Below, piece after piece: positions 1 through 7,082 of a stretch of 64,000 bases of DNA. The notes below the pieces were generated by a model. The model worked only from the letters and a program-made list of their open reading frames with translations. It was not told where the DNA came from and searched no databases. The DNA comes from JABDPF01 sp037384065 (GTDB taxonomy: Bacteria; Pseudomonadota; Gammaproteobacteria; Xanthomonadales; SZUA-36). The first letter of the stretch is position 1. Each line of letters starts with the position of its first letter. The position numbers were made by a program, and so were the translations under genes. Location of the stretch: the NCBI GenBank assembly GCA_037384065.1, contig JARROJ010000018.1, forward strand, positions 18,766 to 82,765. The letters run 5' to 3'.

Positions 1-167
1 GTGACCGCCCCGGTGGTGACCGAGGCCGCCGAAAACCGCAGGTGCGGCCAGCTTGCGTCCACCGCTTCGTCGCCCGGCTCGGCGGCCGTCGCCGCCGCGG
101 CGGCGCACAGCCAGAGTCCGGTCAGCGCCCGGGCGACGCTTGCAAATGGTCTTGGTTCGGTTACCAT
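1..167 (-). CDS. N-terminal fragment of a secreted or membrane-anchored protein (runs off the left edge)
   Basis: Reading leftward from the ATG at 165-167, the minus strand is open to the window edge. It encodes a basic start, then a hydrophobic stretch (LTGLWLCAAAAATAAEPG) that looks like a Sec signal peptide with an Ala-x-Ala type cleavage site, followed by the start of a mature domain. In-frame starts further upstream (ATG near 191, GTG near 203) are possible; none has a convincing ribosome binding site. The gene is divergent from the response regulator at 232, so it may be a sensor or periplasmic partner, but only about 55 residues are visible and no family can be assigned. Confidence 0.5.
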   Translation of the reverse strand, partial: MVTEPRPFASVARALTGLWLCAAAAATAAEPGDEAVDASWPHLRFSAASVTTGAV

Positions 168-231
168 CTTCGCAGGGGAATCAAACAGCATCGATCGGTT
201 CACGCATCCGTCATGCGGCAAAGGGGGCATC

Positions 232-924
232 ATGAACAATCGGGAATCCACGCAGCCAGGCCGCGTCCTGGTCGTCGAGGACGACCCCGTCTGTCGGCGA
301 CACACCGCTCAAGCATTACGGCGAGCGGGCCGCACTGTCAAGCAGGCCGGCGGCATCGATGAGGCGCTTCGCCTGGCGACGGACTGGCGGCCCGCCCTGA
401 TCCTGACGGATTTGCATCTGCCCGACGGCAGCGGCGCCGAGCTCGCTCGGCGGGTTCGCGCGCGCTGGCCCGCGGGCCAACCGCCGCCGCAGTTCGTGGC
501 CATGACCGCCGCCGATCCCGCGCGATGCGCAGGCATGCTGGACGACGGCGACTTCTCCCGGGTGCTGCGCAAGCCCTTCACACCGGGCGCACTGACGGCT
601 CTGAGCGATGACCACGCCGCTGAAACGCGTGGCGCCGACGCCCGGCTGCAACGCCTCGCGCGCCGGGAAGTGCGCCGGCAGATTCCCCGCATGACGAGCT
701 TGCTTGAATCCGGGCGGCTCGGCGCCGCGGCGCGGCTCGCGCACCGCCTCGCGGCCTCCGCGGCCGTGTGCGGCGCAGCGGAGCTCGGCCGGCGCCTGCA
801 GGCCTTCAGCGACGCCTGCGCGAACCGGTCGCTGCCGGGCGAACTGGCGGAGACGTTCACGGCCGCTCGGCGCTCGGCCCGGGATTTCGTGGAAGGCGTG
901 GCGAGCCGTTGCGAATCAGGCTGA
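232..924 (+). CDS. Response regulator receiver protein with C-terminal Hpt-like domain
   Basis: A two-component signalling protein of 230 residues. Residues 11-120 form a receiver domain: acidic pair D17/D18, phospho-acceptor D60 in LILTDLHLPDG, T92 and K114 (LRKPF). Residues 135-225 are helical and contain H171 in a context (AHRLAASAAVCGAAEL) resembling the phosphotransfer histidine of Hpt domains. No DNA-binding or GGDEF output domain is present, so it probably works in a phosphorelay or by protein contact. The ATG at 232 is chosen because an AGGGGG ribosome binding site lies just upstream; the open frame extends to base 1, but that part has no receiver homology. Its end overlaps the convergent pdxJ end by nine bases. 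Confidence 0.8.
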   Translation: MNNRESTQPGRVLVVEDDPVCRRHTAQALRRAGRTVKQAGGIDEALRLATDWRPALILTDLHLPDGSGAELARRVRARWPAGQPPPQFVAMTAADPARCAGMLDDGDFSRVLRKPFTPGALTALSDDHAAETRGADARLQRLARREVRRQIPRMTSLLESGRLGAAARLAHRLAASAAVCGAAELGRRLQAFSDACANRSLPGELAETFTAARRSARDFVEGVASRCESG

Positions 925-1644
925 CCGGATCCGATCCTGCATTTCGCGGACCGCGGCGTCCAGGCCGACGAAAATGGCGTGCGCGATGATCGAGTGCCCG
1001 ATGTTCAGTTCGGTCATGTACGGCAATCGCGCAACGGGCTGCACGTTGTCGAGATGGAGGCCGTGACCGGCATTGATCTGCAATCCGAGATCATGGCCGT
1101 AAACGGCCGCCTCGTGCAGACGCGCCAGTTCCGCCGCCTGTGCGGCGCCCTCGGCATCGGCATAGGTGCCGGTATGCAATTCGACCACGGGCGCGCGGAC
1201 GGCCCGCGCGGCCAGTAACTGGTCGCGGTCCGGGTCGATGAACAGCGAAACCCGAATGCCGGCCTCGGTCAGCCTGCGCACGGCGGCCGCGATCGCCTGC
1301 TCGTTACCGGCGACGTCCAGACCGCCCTCGGTGGTCAGTTCCTCGCGCTTTTCCGGCACCAGGCAAACGTCGGCCGGACGGTGCTCGAGCGCGATGTCGA
1401 GCATCTCGGCAGTGACGGCCATTTCGAGGTTAATGCGCGTTTGCGTGTCCCGGCACAGGACGCGCACGTCCGCATCCTGGATGTGACGGCGGTCTTCGCG
1501 CAGGTGCACCGTGATGGAATCCGCTCCGGCCGCTTCCGCCAGCGCCGCCGCCTCGATCACGGACGGGTAAACGGTGCCCCGCGCCTGCCGCACAGTCGCG
1601 ACGTGATCGATGTTCACCCCCAGCAAGACCCGGTGGTCGTTCAT
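916..1644 (-). CDS. pdxJ: Pyridoxine 5'-phosphate synthase
   Basis: Cytosolic enzyme that condenses 1-deoxy-D-xylulose 5-phosphate with 3-amino-2-oxopropyl phosphate to make pyridoxine 5'-phosphate, the last ring-forming step of DXP-dependent vitamin B6 synthesis. The 242-residue product has the usual family length and shows the N-terminal GVNIDHVATVRQARG motif, the HLREDRRHIQD segment, and the C-terminal LNIGHSIIAHAIFVG phosphate-binding region of this TIM barrel. The ATG at 1642-1644 follows a GGGGAG ribosome binding site located two bases past the recO stop region, so it is co-transcribed as the last gene of the lepB-rnc-era-recO run. Open frame further upstream overlaps recO and is not used. 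Confidence 0.96.
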   Translation of the reverse strand: MNDHRVLLGVNIDHVATVRQARGTVYPSVIEAAALAEAAGADSITVHLREDRRHIQDADVRVLCRDTQTRINLEMAVTAEMLDIALEHRPADVCLVPEKREELTTEGGLDVAGNEQAIAAAVRRLTEAGIRVSLFIDPDRDQLLAARAVRAPVVELHTGTYADAEGAAQAAELARLHEAAVYGHDLGLQINAGHGLHLDNVQPVARLPYMTELNIGHSIIAHAIFVGLDAAVREMQDRIRSA

Positions 1645-1646
1645 GT

Positions 1647-2348
1647 TCAACTCCCCACGAATAGCGATTGGGATTTCAGTGGCCTGTCGCCCAGATGATA
1701 ACGGATCAGGCGTCGCATCAGGTACTTCAGTTCCCGCTGATGGGCGGCTTCGATGACGCCGGCGCGCAGCGCCAGCAACGCCTCGCCGGAGACCAGTTCC
1801 TCTGCGTCCCCGGAAGCGTCTTCGCGCCGCACGGCGCCGGCTTCCGGCAGAAACAGGTAACGGCGGCCGGGCGCGATCGGCTCCTCGCTGCCGTGTTCGT
1901 GCTCCAGTTGCAGCGCGAACCCGGCCGCCTCCAGCAGCCGCGCCTCGAACAGCCGCAACGCGGGTTGCGGCGCATCGGCCGCGGCCAGCTCGCCGAGCAG
2001 GCGCCGGTAATCGTCGAACAGCCCCGGGTGCGGATCCGAGCGCTGCAGGAAACGGATCAGCAACTCGTTGACGTAGATTCCGCAGAACAGCGCCTCGCCG
2101 ACCAGGGCCGGCGGCGACGCCACCTGGTCGGCGCCGGTCAGCGTGCCCATCTCGCCACGCTGCGTCCAGCTGAGCAACAGTGGGCGAAACGGTTGCAGCA
2201 TGTTCTTCCAACGCGAGCGCGCGCCCCGCGCGCCGCGTGCGACCAGTCCGACGCGCCCGCACTGGCGGCTGAACGCCTCGAGAATCAGGCTGGTCTCGCG
2301 GTACGGCCGGCTGTGCAGAACGTAGGCAGGTTCGAGCTGTTGACGCAT
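1647..2348 (-). CDS. recO: DNA repair protein RecO
   Basis: RecO helps load RecA onto SSB-coated single-stranded DNA in the RecFOR gap-repair pathway. The 233-residue product has the normal length. The N-terminal OB-fold region (YVLHSRPYRETSLILEAFS, then residues about 30-80) is typical, followed by the helical C-terminal domain with the VNELLIRFLQRSDPHPGLFDDY segment. I do not see the zinc-binding cysteine set found in some RecO proteins. It lies between era and pdxJ, its classical neighbours. A perfect TATAAT sits only eight bases upstream of the ATG, so it may also have its own promoter. Confidence 0.95.
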   Translation of the reverse strand: MRQQLEPAYVLHSRPYRETSLILEAFSRQCGRVGLVARGARGARSRWKNMLQPFRPLLLSWTQRGEMGTLTGADQVASPPALVGEALFCGIYVNELLIRFLQRSDPHPGLFDDYRRLLGELAAADAPQPALRLFEARLLEAAGFALQLEHEHGSEEPIAPGRRYLFLPEAGAVRREDASGDAEELVSGEALLALRAGVIEAAHQRELKYLMRRLIRYHLGDRPLKSQSLFVGS

Positions 2349-2355
2349 GTCCCGA

Positions 2356-2361
2356 ATTATA
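2356..2361 (-). promoter_or_regulatory. Possible -10 element immediately upstream of recO
   Basis: The plus strand reads ATTATA here, giving a perfect TATAAT on the minus strand. The spacing would place a transcription start at about 2349-2350, one or two bases before the recO ATG, so any transcript would be leaderless or nearly so. No convincing -35 is visible at 16-18 bases. Confidence 0.3.
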
Positions 2362-2439
2362 GCGTTGCCGAATTGGCGGCTCGCCGTGCCGCCGCCGGCG
2401 CAGAAGCGGCCCGACGGGGCCGTCGCAGGTCAGACACGA

Positions 2440-3345
2440 CTACTCGTCGTAACCGAACTGGCGCAGGGCGCGTTCGTTGTCCGACCAGTCCCGGCTCACC
2501 TTCACCCACAGACGCAGGAAGACTTTTTTCTCGAACAACTCCTCCAGTTCGCGACGGGCCCGGCTGCCGACATGCTTGAGCACGTCGCCGCCCTTGCCGA
2601 TCACGATCTGTTTCTGACCGGCGCGTTCGACCCAGACGATCGCGCCGATGCGAATCAGACCGGTTTCCTCGCGGAATTCCTCGATCTCGACGGTCAGGGC
2701 GTACGGCAGCTCCTGGTGCAATCGGAGCATCAACTGCTCCCGGATGAGCTCCGCAGCCAGAAAACGTGAACTTCTATTCGTAAATTGATCTTCGTCGTAA
2801 AACGGCCGGGAAAACGGCAGGCTGCCGAGCACGCGCTGTTCGAGGTCATCGACGCCGTCACCGTTCCGGGCGGCGATCAGAAACACCTCGGCAAAGCGTT
2901 CGGCCCGGACCTTGCGCTCGAGAAAGTCGAACAGGGCCGACTTGTCCGGCAGCAGGTCGATCTTGTTCACAACCAGCAGCACCGGCACGTCGACCTTTTC
3001 CAGCACCCGGGCGACATGGTCGTCCTCGGCGGTCCAGCGGCCGGCCTCGACGAGAAACAGCACCAGGTCCACATCGTGCAGGGCGGCCTGCGCGATCCGG
3101 TTCATGTAACGGTTCAGCGCTTTTCGGGCGGCCCGATGAATGCCGGGCGTATCGACGTAGATGACCTGGCCCTGCGGCGTCGTCTTGATGCCGGCGACCT
3201 GCTGGCGGGTCGTCTGCGGCTTGGCGGTGACGATGCTCAGCTTCTGGCCGAGAATCCGGTTCATCAGGGTCGACTTGCCCACGTTCGGCCGCCCGACCAG
3301 GGCGACGTAGCCGCAGCGGTAGTCGCCGTTATCCGACGCGCTCAC
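2440..3345 (-). CDS. era: GTPase Era
   Basis: Essential GTPase that binds 16S rRNA and assists 30S subunit maturation at the inner face of the membrane. The 301-residue protein shows the G1 loop GRPNVGKST (residues 18-26), G3 DTPGIH, G4 NKIDLL and, in the last third, the KH RNA-binding domain with the IVIGKGGDVLKHVG motif. It starts with GTG at 3343-3345, directly abutting the rnc stop (TGA, 3346-3348), which is the conserved rnc-era arrangement and implies translational coupling. It lies 91 bases upstream of recO on the same strand. Confidence 0.97.
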   Translation of the reverse strand: MSASDNGDYRCGYVALVGRPNVGKSTLMNRILGQKLSIVTAKPQTTRQQVAGIKTTPQGQVIYVDTPGIHRAARKALNRYMNRIAQAALHDVDLVLFLVEAGRWTAEDDHVARVLEKVDVPVLLVVNKIDLLPDKSALFDFLERKVRAERFAEVFLIAARNGDGVDDLEQRVLGSLPFSRPFYDEDQFTNRSSRFLAAELIREQLMLRLHQELPYALTVEIEEFREETGLIRIGAIVWVERAGQKQIVIGKGGDVLKHVGSRARRELEELFEKKVFLRLWVKVSRDWSDNERALRQFGYDE

Positions 3346-4017
3346 TCAGTGCTCCGCCGCGTGCAGCAGGTCGAGCATGCGCGCCGCCGCCGCCTGTTCC
3401 GCCTGGCGCCGGCTGCCGCCCGACTGCTCGGTCTGCAGTTCGGCATCGGAAAGTCGGCAGGCGACCCGGAACGACTTGCGGTGATCCGCGCCGGTTTCCT
3501 CCAGCAGCAGGTACTCGGGCAGCGGCCGGCCGCGTCCCTGCAACCACTCCTGCAGGCGGGTCTTGGCGTCCTTGAGTTCGTCGATGTGCGGCAGGGCGTC
3601 GATCAGGGGGTCGAAGCGCGCCAGGATCACGGCGCGGCAGGCGTCAAAGCCGCCGTCCAGGAAAATCGCTCCGAGCAGGGCTTCGTAGGCATCGGCCAGG
3701 ATCGAGGAACGGCGGTAACCGCCGGATTTCCGTTCGCCCTCCCCCATCTGTATGCGTCGACCGAGGTCCATGCCGGCGGCGACCTCGGCGAGGGTCGTTC
3801 CGCGCACCAGGCGCGCCCGCATGCGGCTCATGTCGCCTTCGCTGGCCTCGGGATGCCGTTCGAACAGGCGCGCCGCGATCACCGTGCCCAGGATGCTGTC
3901 ACCGAGGAATTCGAGCCGTTCGTTGTTGAACGAGCCGGCACTGCGGTGCGTCAGCGCCTCCGCCAGCAGGGCGGGATCCCTGAAGCGGTAATCGATCCCG
4001 TCGACGGAGTCGTCCAA
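3346..4017 (-). CDS. rnc: Ribonuclease III
   Basis: Double-strand-specific endoribonuclease that processes rRNA precursors and structured mRNAs. The 223-residue protein has the RNase III signature NERLEFLGDSIL (residues 32-43) with catalytic D40, the second acidic cluster ADAYEALLGAIFLDGG (D109, E112), and a C-terminal double-stranded RNA-binding domain from about residue 150 (DAKTRLQEWLQG to the end). Length matches the family. It sits between the lepB/DUF4845 reading frame and era, as in most gammaproteobacteria. Confidence 0.97.
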   Translation of the reverse strand: MDDSVDGIDYRFRDPALLAEALTHRSAGSFNNERLEFLGDSILGTVIAARLFERHPEASEGDMSRMRARLVRGTTLAEVAAGMDLGRRIQMGEGERKSGGYRRSSILADAYEALLGAIFLDGGFDACRAVILARFDPLIDALPHIDELKDAKTRLQEWLQGRGRPLPEYLLLEETGADHRKSFRVACRLSDAELQTEQSGGSRRQAEQAAAARMLDLLHAAEH

Positions 4018-4030
4018 TGCGTCAGCGCGC

Positions 4031-5170
4031 CTATCTCAGCACGGCCGTCTTGTCGAAGGACCCGATGATGTCGATATTGCCCAGAAAAGGCTTGCGGATC
4101 TCGTACTTGACGCGCACGTTGATGCCGCCGCTCTTTCGCGAGATGTGGATGTTCTCGTTCTTGATGTTGTTGCTGGCGTAGCTGGCCCAGAGGCTGTTCT
4201 GGATGCTCTGCTTGATTTTCTGCGGCGTCATGCCCTTGGCCGACGGATCGTTTTCCAGCTTGCTCAGCGCCTGGCCCAGGGCGTGGTATTCGAGGTACAT
4301 GGGAACCACGCGCATGCCGGCGTAGGCGAAAAACAGCACCATGACCAGCACGATGAGGAACCCGATCAGCGTCAGGCCATCTTGTCTGCGAACCTTCATT
4401 TCAGCCACTTTTTTATAATCGAAATTCAGCCAGATACCGACCGCGCGCCCCATCATGTTGTGTTCCGGCACGAAGCCCCATTCGCGGCTGTCGTTGCTGC
4501 GGTCGCGGTTGTCGCCCATCACGAAATAATGCCCTTCGGGCACCACCCACTCGCGCGGCGGGCGCCGGTTCTCGCCCTGGTGGATCAGCACGTCGTGACG
4601 CGCTTCGCCCAGTTGTTCGGTGAAGCGGTAGGCGTTCGCGCGCGGCGTCGAGCACTTGACGTCGCTGGTGGTGAAATTGCCGGCGGCCTCCAGGTCCACG
4701 GCTTCGCCGTTGATGAACAACTGCTTGTTGCGATAGGTGATCGTGTCTCCGGGCAGCCCCACCAGGCGCTTGATGAAATTGACGCGCTCGTCCACCGGGT
4801 AGCGGAACACGACGACGTCGCCGCGTTCCGGTTCGCCGATGGGCACGATCTTCGTGTTGGTCACCGGCAGGCGCAGGCCATAGGCGTACTTGTTGACCAG
4901 GATGAAGTCGCCGATCAACAGGGTCGGGATCATCGAGCCGGACGGAATCTTGAACGGCTCGAAAAGAAACGACCGGAACAACAGCACGATCAGCAGGATC
5001 GGAAACAGCGAACGGGCGTATTCGATGATCACCGGGTCCCGCGGGCGTTCGATCTTCTTCTGCACCGCGCGGTCCATCCGGCCCCGGCGCAGAAACAGCT
5101 GGTCGACCAGTGCAATGACGCCGGCCAGCGCCGTCAGCAGCACCAACACCAGGGAAAAGTCCACTTTCAT
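4031..5170 (-). CDS. lepB: Signal peptidase I, fused in frame to a DUF4845 membrane protein
   Basis: Residues 1-257 are signal peptidase I, the membrane serine protease that cleaves signal peptides of exported proteins. Two N-terminal membrane segments (about 5-22 and 52-68) precede catalytic S79 (PSGSMIPTL) and lysine K134 (NFIKRLVGLPGD); the box-E motif GDNRDRSNDSREWG lies near 218-231. From residue 258 (MKVRRQDGLTLIGFL, ATG at 4397-4399) the frame continues without a stop into a complete DUF4845 protein of 122 residues with one membrane segment. Normally these are two adjacent genes. The junction lies on an A6 run; removing one A would end LepB at a TGA overlapping the DUF4845 ATG. I therefore suspect a one-base indel or assembly error. 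Its ribosome binding site is in the end of lepA. Confidence 0.85.
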   Translation of the reverse strand: MKVDFSLVLVLLTALAGVIALVDQLFLRRGRMDRAVQKKIERPRDPVIIEYARSLFPILLIVLLFRSFLFEPFKIPSGSMIPTLLIGDFILVNKYAYGLRLPVTNTKIVPIGEPERGDVVVFRYPVDERVNFIKRLVGLPGDTITYRNKQLFINGEAVDLEAAGNFTTSDVKCSTPRANAYRFTEQLGEARHDVLIHQGENRRPPREWVVPEGHYFVMGDNRDRSNDSREWGFVPEHNMMGRAVGIWLNFDYKKVAEMKVRRQDGLTLIGFLIVLVMVLFFAYAGMRVVPMYLEYHALGQALSKLENDPSAKGMTPQKIKQSIQNSLWASYASNNIKNENIHISRKSGGINVRVKYEIRKPFLGNIDIIGSFDKTAVLR

Positions 5171-5179
5171 CAGGCTAGC

Positions 5180-6982
5180 TTACCTCTTGTTGTCCTGTTG
5201 CAACACGGCCAGGAAGGCCTCCTGCGGAATCTCGACGCGGCCGACCTGCTTCATGCGCTTCTTGCCGGCCTTCTGCTTTTCCAGCAACTTGCGCTTGCGC
5301 GTCACGTCGCCGCCGTAGCACTTGGCGGTCACGTTCTTGCGCAGCGCCTTGACCGTCGTGCGCGCGATCACCTGCGAGCCGATCGCGGACTGGATCGCGA
5401 CGTCGAACATCTGCCGCGGAATCAGTTCCTTCATGCGCACCGCCAGTTCGCGGCCGCGCCGCTGGGCCTGGTCGCGATGAATGATGGTCGACAGCGCATC
5501 CACGCGCTCGCCGTTGATCAGCACGTCGACGCGCACGAACGGGCCGGCCTGGTAACGCAGGAAATGGTAATCGAAGGAGGCGTAGCCGCGGCTGACCGAC
5601 TTCAGGCGATCGAAAAAGTCGAGCACGACCTCCGACAGGGGCAGCTCGTAGCGGATGTTGACCTGCGCGCCCATGTACTGGATCCCGCGCTGCACGCCGC
5701 GCTTCTCCTCGCACAGCCCGATCACCGAACCGACGTAATCCTGCGGCACCAGGATGTTGGCCTCGATGATCGGCTCGCGGATTTCCGCGACCTGGTTGGC
5801 GCCGGGCAGTTTGGCCGGGTTCTCCAGGCTGACGACCTCGCCGTCGCTGAGTTCGATCTCGTAGATCACGGTCGGCGCCGTGGTCACGAGATCAACGTCG
5901 TACTCGCGCTCGAGCCGCTCCTGCACGATTTCCATGTGCAGCATGCCGAGGAACCCGCAACGGAAACCAAAACCGAGCGCCTCGGACGTTTCCGGCTCGA
6001 ATTGCAGGGCCGCATCGTTCAGTTGCAGGCGGTCGAGGGCCTCGCGCAGATCAGGATAATCTTCCGCGTCGGTGGGAAACAGTCCGGCGAACACCCGCGG
6101 TTGCATGTGCGCGAACCCCGGCAGCGCGCGGTCGGTGCCGCCCTTGGCAAGCGTGATCGTGTCGCCGACCGGGGCGCCGTGCACGTCCTTGATGCCGGCC
6201 ACCAGGAAACCCACTTCGCCGGCCCCGATGCGCGCCCGCTGTTCACGCTTCGGCGTAAACACCCCGACCTGCTCGACCTGGTGCATGTTGCCGGACGCCA
6301 TCAGGCGAATTTTTTCGCCCTTGCCGACCGAACCGTCGACCACCCGGATCAGGGAGACGATGCCGAGGTAGTTGTCGAACCAGGAATCGATGATCAGCGC
6401 CTTGAACGGCGCCTCCGGATCGCCGGTGGGCGGCGGTATGTCGCGCACCAGCGCCTCGAGCACGTCGTCGACCCCCACGCCGGTCTTCGCGCTCACGGTC
6501 AGGGCCTCGACGGCCTCGATACCGATGATGTCCTCGATTTCCTGCTTGACGCGATCCGGCTCGGCGGACGGCAGGTCGATCTTGTTCAGCACCGGGATCA
6601 CTTCCAGGCCCAGTTCCACCGCCGTGTAGCAGTTCGCGACGCTTTGCGCCTCCACGCCCTGGGCCGCGTCGACCACCAGCAGTGCGCCCTCGCAGGCCGC
6701 CAGCGAGCGCGAAACCTCGTAGGAGAAATCCACGTGGCCCGGCGTGTCGATGAAATTGAGCTTGTAGACCTCGCCGTTCCGGGCCGTGTAGTCCAGGGTG
6801 ACGCTCTGGGCCTTGATGGTGATGCCGCGCTCACGCTCGAGATCCATGGAATCGAGCACCTGTTCGGCCATCTCCCGCTCGGTCAGGCCGCCGCAGGTCT
6901 GGATGAACCGATCCGCCAGCGTGGACTTGCCGTGATCCACGTGCGCGATGATCGAAAAATTCCTGATGTGTTTCTGATCCAT
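5180..6982 (-). CDS. lepA: Elongation factor 4 (LepA)
   Basis: Ribosomal GTPase proposed to back-translocate stalled ribosomes and to influence 30S biogenesis. The 600-residue product carries the P-loop HVDHGKST (residues 14-21), switch II DTPGHVDF, NKIDLP, then the EF-G-like domains and the LepA-specific C-terminal domain with the KCYGGDVTRKRKLLEKQK segment. The ATG at 6980-6982 gives MDQKHIRNFSIIAHVDHG, matching the family; open frame up to 7015 would run into a terminator-like hairpin and lacks conservation. LepB follows 10 bases downstream, as in E. coli. Confidence 0.97.
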   Translation of the reverse strand: MDQKHIRNFSIIAHVDHGKSTLADRFIQTCGGLTEREMAEQVLDSMDLERERGITIKAQSVTLDYTARNGEVYKLNFIDTPGHVDFSYEVSRSLAACEGALLVVDAAQGVEAQSVANCYTAVELGLEVIPVLNKIDLPSAEPDRVKQEIEDIIGIEAVEALTVSAKTGVGVDDVLEALVRDIPPPTGDPEAPFKALIIDSWFDNYLGIVSLIRVVDGSVGKGEKIRLMASGNMHQVEQVGVFTPKREQRARIGAGEVGFLVAGIKDVHGAPVGDTITLAKGGTDRALPGFAHMQPRVFAGLFPTDAEDYPDLREALDRLQLNDAALQFEPETSEALGFGFRCGFLGMLHMEIVQERLEREYDVDLVTTAPTVIYEIELSDGEVVSLENPAKLPGANQVAEIREPIIEANILVPQDYVGSVIGLCEEKRGVQRGIQYMGAQVNIRYELPLSEVVLDFFDRLKSVSRGYASFDYHFLRYQAGPFVRVDVLINGERVDALSTIIHRDQAQRRGRELAVRMKELIPRQMFDVAIQSAIGSQVIARTTVKALRKNVTAKCYGGDVTRKRKLLEKQKAGKKRMKQVGRVEIPQEAFLAVLQQDNKR

Positions 6983-7013
6983 GGTCCGACAGCCGGGCGC
7001 CCGAGGGGACATC

Positions 7014-7046
7014 AAAAAGCCATCCGCCCCGGGCGGAGCGGATGGC
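7014..7046 (-). terminator. Rho-independent terminator-like hairpin upstream of lepA
   Basis: A perfect nine-base inverted repeat (GCCATCCGC at 7019-7027, GCGGATGGC at 7038-7046) encloses a G+C-rich loop and, on the minus strand, is followed by TTTTT (7018-7014). It lies between the mucD stop and the lepA start and would end transcription coming from the rpoE-mucD run, or act as an attenuator in the lepA leader. Confidence 0.75.
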
Positions 7047-7063
7047 CATGTGCCAAGCTACGA

Positions 7064-7069
7064 ATTATA
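7064..7069 (-). promoter_or_regulatory. Possible lepA promoter -10 element
   Basis: TATAAT on the minus strand just downstream of the mucD stop codon, preceded at 17 bases by a weak -35 match (TGAAGA). A transcript from here would start near 7057 and run straight into the terminator-like hairpin at 7046-7014 before lepA. Confidence 0.35.
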
Positions 7070-7082
7070 GCCTATGCGGCGT

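Noticed and set aside
2380..2440. Terminator after era
   Set aside because: A short CGGCCC/GGGCCG repeat exists, but it has only six base pairs and no T-run.
4340..4400. Type IV prepilin cleavage motif in the DUF4845 protein (DGLTLIGFL)
   Set aside because: It resembles the G/FTLIE motif, but lacks the glutamate at position +5 that is typical of prepilins, and the family is not a pilin.
4394..4420. Programmed -1 frameshift site (A AAA AAG) at the lepB/DUF4845 junction
   Set aside because: The heptamer is present as letters, but LepB's frame reads AAA AAA GTG, so the slippery codons are out of register; a +1 shift would be needed to reach the LepB-like stop. A simple indel explains it better.
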